Source of the DNA: Lonicera japonica
Lineage: Eukaryota > Streptophyta > Magnoliopsida > Dipsacales > Caprifoliaceae
NCBI GenBank assembly: GCA_021464415.1
Contig: CM038470.1
Span: 36,326,099 to 36,390,098, forward strand
DNA: 64,000 nt
Direction: 5' to 3'
Shown here: positions 34,444 through 46,506 of the stretch, one piece after another
Layout of the letters: each line of letters opens with the position of its first letter
Numbering within the stretch: the stretch's first letter is position 1
Program-made: the position numbers and the translations under genes
Notes under the pieces: generated by a model
What the model was told of the DNA's origin: nothing
Databases searched by the model: none
What the model saw: the letters and a program-made list of their open reading frames with translations, nothing else

Positions 34444-35625
34444 TTGAACTTTGGTGCATTCAATCCTTTTGCAGGCTGGTGGCATCGTCCTATAGATTTT
34501 TCCTTTTTGTTAGGCGCTTTGTATTTCTGGAGCCTTGTAGATCATCTTTTTTGTTTCGGGCTAGATGAGCTCTGCCCGACTTATGAGGAGTTTTCCTCGC
34601 TGTTGTGTTCTGATGTTCGTCTCCCGATGGCTGTTCCTATAGAAGAGATCGGTCCTCGAGATATACTGATTGCTCTGTTAGCCATTTCCCAAGTGGCTTG
34701 TGATGGTTTTATTATTGACGGGTTTCTTGATCTCCACAAGATGGTGAGGTTTTTCCATCGTTATGAGGACAGAGCTTCTTATAGCATGAGGCGTACTGTG
34801 GCGGCCTTGATCTGTCTTGTTTCTGATATGCTACTGGTGACGGGCTCTTCCTGTGTCGATTCGACTATCCTGAGTTTGATTTATCATGCTAGGAATGGGG
34901 AGTCCATAGTGCCTATCGTTCTTGCAGATACCCTAAACGGCCTAGATGATATTCAAAGAGGAGCTTCCCCCTTCTTCAAGGGGAGTTCGTGTTTGCTATA
35001 TATGTGGCTGTTGGAGCGTTTCCAATCGGTGGGTTTCAACGGGGTTCGTCTTGACAACCCGACGCACTTCTTTCGTCGTCCCCTCTTTGGTGCTTTGACC
35101 ATGTCTTTCTCTGATTGGACGGTGTGGTTTTCGGAGAATTTTTGGGCTATTCGGTGGAACATTCCTTGGTGGAAGCTGAGGGCGATGGTGCTTAGTACCG
35201 GAGGGCTGAATTACGTTTGGCTCCGTGGGCTATGGTTTACTTCTTTTTATCTCCCAGGACGTCTTCTTCGGCAGTTCAATGTTTCTCAGGATATTCCCCT
35301 CGGCCTGAACAACTTCTCTTCCGAGTCTAACTTCGTGACTCAGCATGTTTCTTTATCAGTGGAGAGAATGTGGCGTGCTGGACTGTCTTGTAAATACAAC
35401 TATGCCCGTTTTGGTATTTCCAGGCCCTTCCGGGCTGACATCATCCATTCTCATTGGGGGTCTCTAGAAGGGGAGCTGATTGAGGATCCCTTCCAAATGG
35501 AGTGGTTTCGGTTTATGAATTCTGAGCCCACAGAGGAGAGTATCGTCTTTGCGTACCAGATCCTGGATGAGGCTCGAATTGACTTGGCCACTGAGGACCC
35601 TGCTTGGCCGACGCCTAGGGATTAG
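34444..35625 (+). CDS. Antisense DUF7745-like protein of the Tat element
   Basis: A 393-codon open frame on the strand opposite to gag-pol, intact to a TAG at 35625. It has no in-frame ATG at its head: the open frame extends upstream to about 34324, so the true start is lost or moved by a frameshift (an out-of-frame ATG is at 34403). Motifs: DELCPTYEEFSSLL near residue 45, a FFKGSSCLLYMWLLERF block near 178, NIPWWKLRAMV near 238 and LPGRLLRQF near 270. This layout resembles the DUF7745 family, seen in plant retroelement-linked proteins (recalled). Function is unknown. It is the only long undamaged frame in the element. Confidence 0.6.
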   Translation: MNFGAFNPFAGWWHRPIDFSFLLGALYFWSLVDHLFCFGLDELCPTYEEFSSLLCSDVRLPMAVPIEEIGPRDILIALLAISQVACDGFIIDGFLDLHKMVRFFHRYEDRASYSMRRTVAALICLVSDMLLVTGSSCVDSTILSLIYHARNGESIVPIVLADTLNGLDDIQRGASPFFKGSSCLLYMWLLERFQSVGFNGVRLDNPTHFFRRPLFGALTMSFSDWTVWFSENFWAIRWNIPWWKLRAMVLSTGGLNYVWLRGLWFTSFYLPGRLLRQFNVSQDIPLGLNNFSSESNFVTQHVSLSVERMWRAGLSCKYNYARFGISRPFRADIIHSHWGSLEGELIEDPFQMEWFRFMNSEPTEESIVFAYQILDEARIDLATEDPAWPTPRD

Positions 35626-35859
35626 GTTTTTCTGTATGCTATATCTCCTTTGTAACTTTCGGTGTTCTGAACCACATTTTAATAATATACGAAGGACTGT
35701 TTGTGGGAAATAAATTTCTTTATAGTGTTTAAACCAGGCCTGAAGTCACTTCTCAGGTTGCCTACGTTCCCCCTTTTGATTTTTAAAAACACAATTTTGA
35801 GTTGGGGCTCAGGTTTACGTAGTTCTTATCTATACATGTTACATCTATTGGTAATACAT

Positions 35860-38800
35860 CTTCAATCAATCCATGTTGACTGGTGAATGCAGTAACTGTC
35901 CGTCCAAGTCTGTGAGTATGGCGGCACCCCTTGTATCAATCTCTTTGACAATGTATGGCCCTGTCCATTTCTGCCTAAACTTTCCCCTTGGGTCTCTGGC
36001 TGGCTCTCGAATTTATTTCAACACGATGTCGTTCTCATTAATACCCCGAGTCTTTACTTTCTAGTTAAATGCTCGAGCAATTCTCTTCTGATACCCTTGG
36101 TGGTGGTACGCGGCTCTCAACCTCTTCTCATCTAGCAAGGCCAGCTCGTTATAACGTGCATGGACCCACTCTAGCTCATTAACTTGATTCTCTAACATTA
36201 TTCTGAGGGAGGGGACCTCTAATTCAATAGGAAACACTGCTTCCATCCCGTATGTAAGGAAAAATGAGGTTGCCCTGGTGGAGACCCTCTCGGTGGTGCG
36301 GTATCCCCATAATGCATATGGTAATTTTTTCGGCCAGTCACGACAGGTGTCGGTCATCTGCCTCAACTGCCCCATTGGTTTGCGGTCTATATGGTGAAGA
36401 TCTGTGTCGGTTAATATCGTATTCCTCCATGACTGTATTAGCCTCTCCTTCAAAGTGAGTGCCGTTGTCCGAGATGATCTCGTGTGGGATCCCATACCGG
36501 CATATGATATTTCGTCTGATGAATCGGGCAACTTTTCTGGCGTCAAGGGTGGAAAGACTCGGCCTCTACCCATTTGGTGAAGTAATCGATGGCCACTAGT
36601 ATGAATTCATGGCTGTTGCTGGCTTTGGGCAAAATCTTCCCAATGATGTTGATTCCCCAGGTTGCGAAAGGCCAGGGAGCAGTCATGTTGTACAACTCTT
36701 TTGGAGGAAGTTTCTGATTTAGCATCGATTTGGCATTTGTGGCAACGGCGTACATGGTTAATGCAGTCGTTCTGTAGGTAGACCAAAAATAACCTCGTTT
36801 GATGATTTTGCGGGCAAGTGTATGACTGCTCATATGAGGTCCACAATCGCCCCCATGTATCTAATCCACCATTTTGACCGATTTTTCTTCAGTGAGACAT
36901 TAAAGATGGGTCCCGTCGTAGTTCCTCTTATACAGCCTTCCGGCACAAAGTATGAACCTTGACGCTAATCTTCTGAGTGTGACCCGCGTTCTCTTGTCTG
37001 TTTGCTCGGGATACCGATGATTTTTCAATAGGTTCCAGATGTCATAAAACCAAGTGGTTGAGTCCCCCTTCTTCTCATTCTCTATCTCAAGGGCCATGCA
37101 GTGTGTTGGTCCTGGTCTTCTTTGTATAGTGAGAGTTATTTCTTCCATTCCCTCCGGGATATCGATCATAGATGCCAGCGTTGCTAGTGCGTCAGCGAAA
37201 CTGTTTTGTGACCTAGGGACATAGTAAAATTCTGAATGCTCAAATCTTCTTATGACATCCTCCAACCAGGCAAGGTAAAGGACTAACTTTTCATCTCTGA
37301 TCTTCCATTCTTTCAGAACCTGGTGGACCACTAATGCTGAATCTCCGTACACTTGTATTCTCTTTATACCTCTTTGGAGCGCGATCTCTAATCCGATTAT
37401 ACAGGCTTCATACTCAGCCATGTTGTTGGTGCAGAAGAAGTCTAGACGATATGATACCGGAGAGTGAGTTTGGTCTGGGGAAACTAATAGGATGCCTATC
37501 ACATTCCCGTTTCGGTTGGCGGCCCGTCAAAGTATAGTTTCAAGTCTTCATCGATCTCAACATTCATGATAGTTTCATCTGGGAATTTGGCTTCTTCTAA
37601 CATGTCCCCCAATATTGGATTGTGGACTAGGTAATCAGCTATGATCTTGCCTTTGACTGCCTTCTGGGTCATGTAGGTGATGTCAAATTCGGAGAGTAAG
37701 AATAACCATTTTGCCATACAGTTCGAGAGAGCTGGTTTCTCGAAGAGGTATTTCAGCGGATCAATTCGTGATGCCAGGATGACCGAGAAAACTAGCATGT
37801 AATGCCGTAGTTTCTGTGTTACCCAGACGAGAGCGGTGCATGATTTTTCCAATGGCGTGTATTTCATCTCAAATGGGGACAGTTTCTTGCTAATGTAATA
37901 GATGGCCTGCTCTTTTCGTGTATCGGTCAGATGTTGAGCTAGCATGGCTCCTGCAGCCGAATCGATGACTGTTAGGTATAGGATTAGTGGCAGCCCGGTC
38001 TATGGTGGGGCTAATACTGGGGGCTTAGAGAGGTAGTTTTTGATTCTATTAAAAGCTTCCTGGCACTGATCATCCCATTCTCCTGGTGAAGACTTCCTCA
38101 AGAGTTTGAAGATGGGTTTGCAAGTCTGAGTAAGCTGAGAGATGAACTTACTGATGTACTGCAAATTACCCAAAAATTCCCGGACTTCTTTCTCGGTGCG
38201 AGGCTTTGGCATTTCTCGGATAGCTCGAACCTTGGCAGGGTCTACCTCGATTCCTTTTTTTCTGACGACATAGCCCAGGAGTTTTCCCTTGGTTACCCTA
38301 AATACACATTTCTCCGGATTGAGTCTCATATGATACTGGAGGAGCCGGTCAAAAAAGGCCCGCAAGGCTGGGACATGGCCTTCCCTCTCTTTCGACTTAA
38401 TAATCATGTCGTCTATATATACTTTTACTTCTTTGTGGATCATATCGTGGAAGATAGCTGTAGCCGCCCTCTGATATGTTGCCCCAGCATTCTTCAGCCC
38501 GAATGGTATAACAGTGTAGTAGTATGTTCCCCATGGCGTGACAAATGTTGTTTTCTCTTGGTGATCTGGGTGCATCTTGATCTGATTATACCCGGCGAAA
38601 TCGTCTACGAACGACTTCAAAGCATGGTTAGTGGTATTATCCACTATCAAATCAATGTTGGGTAATGAGAAATCGTCTTTTGGGCAAGCTTTATTGAGAT
38701 CTCGATAATCTACACATATGCGGACCTTCCCATTTGCTTTTGGAACGGGCATAATGTTGGCTAACCATGAAGGGTACTCGATCACTCGTAAGAACCCCAC

Positions 38801-40515
38801 ACTCAGTTGTTTCATCACTTCTTCTTTTACCTTCAGGGACCATTCTGGCATAAACTTTCTTAGTTTCTGCTTGACAGGCCTGTACTCCGACTTGGTGTGT
38901 ATTTCTTGCATGACTATCTGACTGTTCAAACCTGGTATATCTGCATAGGACCAGGCAAAGATATCCACGTACTCATTCAGAGTTGGTGTGAATTCTTCTC
39001 TTTCTGTCTCGCTTAGACTTTCCCCAATACGAACTTCTTTCCTTTCCTCTTCCGTCCCAAGGTTAATCACAAGAGTGTCTCCCTCCTTACTCTGTAAACG
39101 TTGTTCCTCCCGTTCAGGGTGTTCGTTTAGTCTTTCTATTTTCATATAAGCAATTACAAAATCAGAACTAACAGGATACCGCAAAATAGAGTTTTCTTCA
39201 TTAAAAACAGTGCTTATAGGTACAAGTTTGAAAAGTAAATCTAGGAGAGACTCCTCCTTAGCCCTACCCTCGCTCTTATCTATTGCCCTTACAATTTCAC
39301 TCTTTCCCACCTTTTCCTGGTAATCTGGATCAGCGTGTATTAACTGTACAGGGTCGTCTCTTGGCTCATCATCCCCTAGAGCCATGATGTCGAAGAGATC
39401 TCCGATTAGTTCTTCCTCTTCATCTTCTTTGTCTTCATTTTCTTCCTTCGGCCCGATCGTTAACTTACTAGAGAAGCTGTGTATAGCGTTTTCCTTGATA
39501 TAAAGGTCCTCCTCATAGAAGATTTTCCATCCTGGAAGGTTCTCTCCGTTTCTGTTTCTCCAAGGCTCCTGAAAGCCGCAAAATGGGAAGTCCTCTCCTT
39601 CTTTGACGAAAAACCCATTCAGAGAGCTAAAACTCGGATACTGATGCCCTCGACCCCTTTTCTCTTGGCTGTCTTCTTCGGTGTGTTGGTACCCTAAACC
39701 TTCTTTTTCATGCCTTGTCACTGGTTCTAAGGCCTGAAGTAATCCTGGCTGCCCTATTCCCAAACTGGCTCCAGGTAAGTATTTCATCATTCTCAGCATA
39801 TTTGTGATCTTGGTGCTGAGACCAGGGATATTATTAGGGGGAAGATACTCAATTCTCTGAGTGGTGAGAGCTTGCACTTGAGGCTCATAAGAAAAGCCTC
39901 CCAACTGTATGCTTTGACTCCCGATGCCTAAGACAGATAATTCCAGATCCGCCAAGGTCCTTTCAGGATCTCCTTGGATGGTGATTATATTCCCTTCGAA
40001 CGGTATCTTGATCTTCTGGTGTAAGGAGGAGGGGAGTGCTCCTATGTCATGTAGCCATGCTCTTCCCAACAGGAGGTTAAAACTAGAGGGAATATCTATG
40101 ATTTGAAAGTCGGCCGGAAAGTTTTTGGGACCGACCATGAGATCAAGCTTCAGAGAACCCAGAATGGCCCGCCTAGTGTTGTCATAGGCACTAACGGTTA
40201 CCGCTGACGGAGAAAGTTCTGAATCTAAGATACCCATACATCTGGCGATTTTCAGAGGGCAAACGTTTATGGTTGACCCGTTGTCGATGAGGACATGTGG
40301 CAGGATTTTTTCTTAGGTCCGGACAGTAATATGGAGGGCCAAACTGTGTTTCTTTTTTAGGGGAAATAAGTCTTCATCTAAAAATAACAGACTTCTTTGA
40401 ACTGTAAATGACCCAATCATGTTTGGCAGTTGTTCGGGCGTAGAGTCTGGTGATATGACGGCCTCATCTAGGAGTTTGATGAAGGCGGTCCTGTGAGGTT
40501 TGGAGGCAACCAAGA
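35860..40515 (-). pseudogene. pol: Tat pol: protease, reverse transcriptase, two RNase H, integrase (broken)
   Basis: Protease active site LIDNGST at 40271-40291, preceded by an in-frame TAA near 40313. A 745-codon frame (40237-38000) holds the rest of the protease and the reverse transcriptase with YIDDMIIKS (about 38393-38419). RNase H follows (37945-37499) and then a second, archaeal-type RNase H with CTNNMAEYEA and YGDSALVVHQV (37502-36900). The integrase is in two pieces (36846-36543 and 36573-36061), with YFTKWVEAESF and GYRTTERVSTRATSF. The integrase C-terminus (KWTGPYIVKEID) runs to about 35860. Breaks near 38000, 36890 and 36560 show this copy is inactive. Confidence 0.85.
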
Positions 40516-40537
40516 GGCCCCAAATGGTGATGTGTGC

Positions 40538-42788
40538 CTAAGCTTTCTTCAACTGTTCCAGTACTCGATCCTCTCCTATTTCCTTAGGAGGTGGTGATTT
40601 CTCGGTATCCATTGGTGATGGCTGATAAACCCTTCCTAAATGGGTAATTTGCTGTACCCAAAGGGATGCTGGGTCTGATCTCCCTGGGGCTTTCGATGAT
40701 TCTGGTTCCACCGACCAACTGAAAGTTTTGAGGGAGGTCTCTGTCATACAGATTGTCTCCTTGGGGAGGCCTCGGGGTTTCCAAGGTTGCTTTTTCTTAT
40801 CCTGGGTCCATCTTATCCCAGATTTTCTGGGATTGGTTTTGATTGTAAGTGGTTGTGAGATCCCCTGATTGGCCTTTCCTAAACCCTGCCCGAGTATGAA
40901 ATTCATCTTAGCCATCCATTGGTCAATTATTGAATTGAGGCTTGGGGCAACTTGAGCCTTTTTTAGCGGCACAGCGGGTGACTTGTGAGCTGGGTAGTCT
41001 CGAATGAGTTCCACGGGATCAAAGCCTTCTTCATCTGTTATTATTGCGTTAATTCCCGCAGGTGGAGCATGATTAGGAAGGGGATTGTTGGTAACATTGG
41101 GCCCGCCGGGTGCGGGTATAGTACCAGCCTCGATTAGGTCTTGAATGCGATGGCGAAGAGCCAAACAACATTCCGTGTCATGGCCCGCGGCCTGATGGTA
41201 TGCACAATTCTCATTTATTCTCCAGGTGCTGGGAATAGGGTTTGGTGGGGGGCGTGGGTTGAGTGGAGTGATTAGTCCAGCCTTTCGGAGCAGTTCCAGG
41301 CTTTTGACCAAGGTAGTGGGAAGGGTGCAGAAGTTCCTCCTTTTTTTGACCTCAGTGCTCGAAGAGTCTCCTTGTGCGGGCCAACTCATCGGAGGTGCTT
41401 GTTGTGGCTGTTGAAATGGGTTTTGCTAATATGGGTATGAGCTTAGTTGGTTCACGGCTGGAGTGGCCATCTTTCTCCCAGTGACGAGGCTTTTTTGGTA
41501 TTGGTTTCTGCCTTTTTGGCCAGCTCTTCCTCTACTTGTGACCCCATGCTTAATAGGGCTCTGAAGTGTGGGAATACATGCTTTCCCATGCAACTCAATA
41601 CGGCTGGAGTGAAATTATTCTGTATGATCTCCAGCTGTTCTTCTTCATCGGGCCGTTTGGACATTTGGGAGGCCATTTCTCTCCAGTGGGTGACAAAGTC
41701 GCTGAAGCTTTCCTTTTCGCCTTGCTTGGCCATTTCTAGGTGTTTGCGGGTAATTTCCAAATTCTCGTTGGACCTGTATTTGGTCATAAACTCCTTGACA
41801 ATATCTCCCCAAGTCTTTGTGTGGTGTCTCTCCAAATCGAAAAACCATCTCAGGGCGGCCCCCGTGAGAGTCATATGAAAAGCTTGAGCCAACTCCGGCT
41901 CTCCACAACCGGACACTTGCATGGATCTGATGTAGGATTGAAGATGGGTTTTAGGGGGTGGTGTCCCTTTGAATTTGGTGATGGAAGGGAGCTTGAACCC
42001 CTGGGGTAATCTTGCTTCTGGGTAGAGGGAGTAGGCATTCATATCTGTAATTTCGTCTGCTCCTTTTATTAGAGAAATCCCCCTTTGCAGAACCTTCATC
42101 TGCTCTTTCAGTTTCTTCATTTCTTCACTCTCTCTTGACACTCGTCGGGCTATTCCCGAGCTATAACCGATTCTGCATACACTGCCCGAAGTCGGTTGAT
42201 GTCTGGGTACTCATTAGGAGGGGCTACTAGGGCCGGCGGTGGAATAGGCCTTGCGGGAACTTGTGGCCATGGTTGGAACTGAGGCTCAAAACCTTATTGG
42301 GGTTAGGGCTAGACGATGGGTGGCTCTTGTTGCTGATAAGTGAGGCCTGAATCCGGGACCCATTGATTCTGATTGTTGGGATCGGTCTGAACGGGACCGG
42401 CTATGATGGGGCCCATTTGGGGCAGATTGGTTCCTTGGACTGGGGGAAGTACTTGTGATGACTGCTCTTGATTCTGATCTCGATTCGGTGGTAGCCATTC
42501 AAACCCCGGTGGTGCAGTTCGTTCGGATGACAACTCTTCTACTCGGACTCGGGTACTCTGTTGCTCGGTTATGAGGCTTGCTAGATTCTTGCTGACGGTC
42601 ATAAGTAGACGATGCATTTTGGCTAAGGTTAGCTGGACAGCTGATGCCTTGGCTAGGCTCTGATCCATTTCTTGATTCTCGCGTCCGTCGGTCATTACGA
42701 ATGTGCTTGGTCTCACTAATCTCCCGGTATGATCTCGACCAGCCCAACCTTCCAGACTGTCGTTATTTACGGCTGTAGGCGAAACCAC
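40538..42788 (-). pseudogene. gag: Tat gag (broken)
   Basis: Three open pieces in order: 42788-42309 (N-terminal coiled part), 42141-41452 (retrotransposon gag domain with ALRWFFDLERHHTKTWGDIV and FSDFVTHWREMASQM) and 41389-40538 (Pro-rich part with a knuckle-like CAYHQAAGHDTEC). Stops near 42309 and frame breaks near 42150 and 41420 separate them. The gag domain itself is well kept. Confidence 0.8.
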
Positions 42789-43432
42789 GTGGCAAAGGTA
42801 AAGGAAGACTATGATGCGACTTGATTTTTGCCAAAAGAACCACTAAAAATCGCAGAGAAAAGACTCTGGTTTTTTTTTAAAAAGATGTTGTAAAGTAAGC
42901 CGTAAGGTGGTACATCTCCTATGGCTGTTTGACAAGTGTTTTAGCTGACTCAATCTTATATGCAGCGCAGGTGTACGAACGGTTAAGGCTTCAGGCTCCT
43001 TCCTATTTGGCAAGACCTCGCGATATACCCTAGGGGTGGGTACGTGCAAGAGCCTTTTGATATACTTCCCGGGTACGTGAGTGTTCTCATCACTCGATAT
43101 ACCTCGGGGGTGTACTTGGCCAAGGAGAGTGGAAGTAAATGCTTTCGATTTATGTTGGCCTAAGCAAGCCAACTCCTTACTCACTTATAATACTTCTGAG
43201 GGTTTGGGGTAATTTCACACTCGTAGAACCAATGCATGATCTGTGAAAGTGCGTGCAAAGTTCGAAAGGTTGGTTTCACAAATATCATTATCTTTATTAC
43301 GTATTTTTGAAAACTTCTATTTTTAGAAAAAGGTTTCTTCTCAATCAATTAACATAAGTAGGGAAATCAGTAAAAACAAGTCTTCAATAAATAAAAAAAA
43401 AAGTCCACATATAAGAGTCTAGTTTTCTAGTA

Positions 43433-43450
43433 TCCCCAGCGGAGTCGCCA
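43433..43450 (-). other. Primer binding site of the Tat element
   Basis: TGGCGACTCCGCTGGGGA on the minus strand, one base after the LTR end. It is complementary to a tRNA 3' end of tRNA-Arg type, as used by Tat/Ogre elements (recalled). It fixes the element's orientation. Confidence 0.75.
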
Positions 43451-43451
43451 C

Positions 43452-44976
43452 TGTGAGAATCCGCAAATGCGACCCCCGGGTCTCGCTCCTGTCCTTGGGT
43501 GTCTGAAACGTCGAAAATGATTACGTCGTTCCATTTGCTTCATCGAGTTGATATTTCCATATCGGGTGTCCCTATATTCTATTTCTAGATGCAAGAGGGT
43601 TATTTTAGAGTCGCTAGTATGTTTTACGAGAAAACAGACAAAAGGGTCGTGTAAGAGGAAAGGCTACAGATAAGCCTTTCTTTATATATTTATCTACGAA
43701 ACCAGGATTCTATAGGGTTCGGAAACTATGTTACGGATTGGGAAGGTGTTAAGCACCCGTTCCGCCCTTTCGGTCTCTAGTGGTTTTATATGTTTATTTT
43801 ATGTTGAAAAAACTTGGATGCTTTTACTGACAGTCTACTACTTTTCAAGTGAAGAAAACCCTAATTTCTGGGGAAAGCGGGAAAAGGGATTAAGACCTTT
43901 GTGTTCCGAGATCCAGTGTTTTTAAAGGATGTAGATACAAGTGACAAAAGGTTGTTTTATTTCAGGGAAAGTTTCCTGTATTATTCCTCAGATAATGACG
44001 TTTTTTTGACTTCTTTTGGAAAAGTTCGGATCTTGTATCGGGACTTAATTTAATATGAAATTAGAACTCTTGAGGGGAGTTCTACCAGACATATCACAAT
44101 CTATGAAAGAGATAGGATATACCGGGTTTTTAATTCCTAAGTAAGTTTTACCGGTCCGGGTTTTGAAAACAGGATTTTATCCGGACGATAATGTACTTAC
44201 TCTTCTGGTTTTGCAAATGGTTTTATCAGGGTCTTTTGTTTTGAAAACAGTAGACTATTTGTAACTTGGCAATAAGTTTATTCAAATAAAACGTGGACAA
44301 AACAACAGAAGTAAAACAAGTACACAGATATCTAATGTTAAATACTATAAGAGACTTTCTTTACCTTCCCGACGAGAATAATAATAAGAAAGAAAATATA
44401 ATACGACAGAGAGATCTCCGGCGATAATAATCTTTTCCTTCTTCAGATATTTTTGAGAATTCGATTCCAGAGACGGGACACGTCGAGTGTCGAGAATAGA
44501 TTCGATAATTCTTCAGAAATAAGACGATAATCGAGAATGCTTGACGAAAGACTAGAAAATCAGATATAAGCCAATAATTCTTCAATCCTAAGTTGTTGTC
44601 CTTGAACCCTTGGGGGTGTTGGCCTATTTAGAGTGGTCGGGAAACAATGTCGTGCGACATTTCCCCAGAAAGGGCATATGTCGCGCGACAATGTATACCA
44701 TGTCGCGCGACAAACGGTTGAAGTGATGTTTCTGACAGACTGATGTGTCAGAGAGTGGATGGTCTGGTGTCAAGATGATTTGTCGCGCGACACAAGGGAG
44801 ATTGTTGCGTGACATACTCTTTTGTCGTGTGACAATTTCCCTTGAAAATAGGTTTGTTTGGCCAACAAACCCTTTCGGGGCAGTTTCAAGTGTTCGGGTG
44901 AGTTTCGGACTCCAAAAACAGTACTTATCGAATGTCGTTAGGGTTCTTACGGGGGTCACGGATCGGGGTGTCTACA
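43452..44976 (-). repeat. Tat element LTR (5' LTR in element sense)
   Basis: A 1525-bp LTR, near-identical to 26707-28225 (differences include a small insertion in the CCCCCGGGTCTCG stretch). As the 5' LTR it should supply the promoter, but its TATA position reads TCTAAATA. Confidence 0.92.
44649..44834. promoter_or_regulatory. Palindrome cluster in the right-hand LTR
   Basis: Copies at 44649-44660 (TGTCGTGCGACA), 44679-44690, 44701-44712 and 44781-44792 (all perfect TGTCGCGCGACA), 44803-44814 (TGTTGCGTGACA) and 44823-44834 (TGTCGTGTGACA). All six positions match the other LTR. Confidence 0.75.
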
Positions 44977-44981
44977 GTATG

Positions 44982-45768
44982 GTTAAACGAATATAATTCT
45001 AGGGATTATATTTTGATAGATCAAACTATTTGCCAAGTTAATATGTGTTATTAATAAAAGCCTTCAAAAAATCCTTAAAAAAATAGGAAATGAATTAATA
45101 TGGAAATAGATGTTAATTAGGAATTTAAATTAAAAATTAAAGATAAAATTATAAATAATTTTAATTGGTTGATATACTTTTCAATTTTTAAAACATTAAT
45201 ATTCTGAAAATAGGTTAACATGTTCCATAAACTTAATTTTTTGGGGGAGCAAACCAAATTCAATTAATGTGCATTGCTTGTAAGATTAAAAGTCTTTGTT
45301 AGGTTTTTACTGTTTTTAGGACATAGAAAATTTTAAGACAGCAGTTTAGGAAATTTCTGAAGGAAGTGCAATTGTTTGTACTCCTTTCTTTTAAGAAAAT
45401 AGTGATTTTTTTCATTAAATTGCATTTTCTAATTTCTATTTATGTACTTGTGGGGAATGTATTGCTTCTCAAAAAAGGTGAAACCCTAATAAGAGGAATT
45501 ATTAGAGATGTAGACTTACCTACTATATCACCAAAGGATTTCGTGGTGGTAAAGGTGCAAACGACGGAGGTAGAGATGAGAGGCGATGGCTGAGTCGGGA
45601 GATCTAGCATCATAAAGTAAATTTTAGACGAGCATAGTGCAAGTTAGCACACTAAGTTTATTGTGCACTGACAGCATTTTATGAGGTCCCTTCTAGACTC
45701 GATTAGAAGTTAAAATTATTGAGAATTATAAACGTGATAATTCACAAGTATCATATATTGAGTTATAG
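44982..45768. other. Host sequence without a recognised gene
   Basis: AT-rich. A 76-codon frame at 45366-45593 has no recognisable domain. The last about 60 bp (from about 45705) resemble 59910-59975. Confidence 0.4.
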
Positions 45769-46506
45769 TATTAGAATATATTATGTATTTAGTATTAATT
45801 GTATTTCCTAAATTATATTGATTGTGTTCCCATCTTTCTTTCCTAATTGCAGCCTAGATTATAGCTTCCTTTCTAGTATGTATATATATATATATTCATT
45901 CTCTATTGTACATGTATTATCAAGAAAGTAATACAATTCATTATACTCTTTCAATTTCTCTTTCAATTTCTATTTCGTAACATGGTGTCAGAGGGATTCA
46001 TCCTCTACTAGAACCAATCTTCATCCAATCTTCAACCAAATCTAAATCAAAAAACCCTAGCGTCATCAACCCAACCAACCAAACACCAATCACCAATCCA
46101 ATTTACTGTCGCTCCACTGCTGCTCAGTACAGAACCTCAAATAACCAAACCCATATACCAAAGAATTCGTTTCTTCAGTACGAAGAAAACCGCGTTGAAA
46201 TCACCCCAATCGGAGGTCCCACGTGCCCTCATGGGCCTCTAAAAGTTAACCCAGTCCTACAGCCACGCGCACCACGCGATGTACACGCCGCTGCCCTTTT
46301 TCTCTGAAACCCTAATCCGGTTCACCCCACTAGTTTTTCTTTGAACTAACTCACTCAATTGACCAGTTCACTTAAATCCAAACCGGTTTTCTTCAACCTC
46401 AAATCGATTCCCCTCTAAATCAACCGTTCCGGATCCGTTTCTGGCCTCAGATCTTTTAGAATCATATTATTTTTTGCTGCTACTGTGTTATCTTACACGT
46501 TTTTCA

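Larger units (their letters stand above)
26707..44976 (-). mobile_element. Full-length Tat/Ogre-type Gypsy retrotransposon with two antisense genes
   Basis: An 18.3 kb element bounded by LTRs of 1519 and 1525 bp that are nearly identical, with GTATG at 26702-26706 and 44977-44981. The primer site at 43433-43450 and the minus-strand gag-pol set the orientation. Minus-strand order: LTR, primer site, gag (about 42788-40538), PR-RT-RH-second RH-INT (about 40515-35860), then 7.6 kb of extra sequence and the other LTR. A dual RNase H and a long region between integrase and 3' LTR are features of the Tat lineage (Ogre, Retand). The extra region holds two plus-strand genes and two tandem arrays. gag and pol contain stops and frameshifts although the LTRs are young. 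Confidence 0.92.

Noticed and set aside
34444..35625. Independent host gene for the 393-codon frame
   Set aside because: It lies well inside a single LTR element with matched target duplication and shares the palindrome with the LTRs, so an element gene is the simpler reading.
45366..45593. 75-codon open frame before the small Copia element
   Set aside because: No domain, splice context or conservation visible. Starts in AT-rich DNA.
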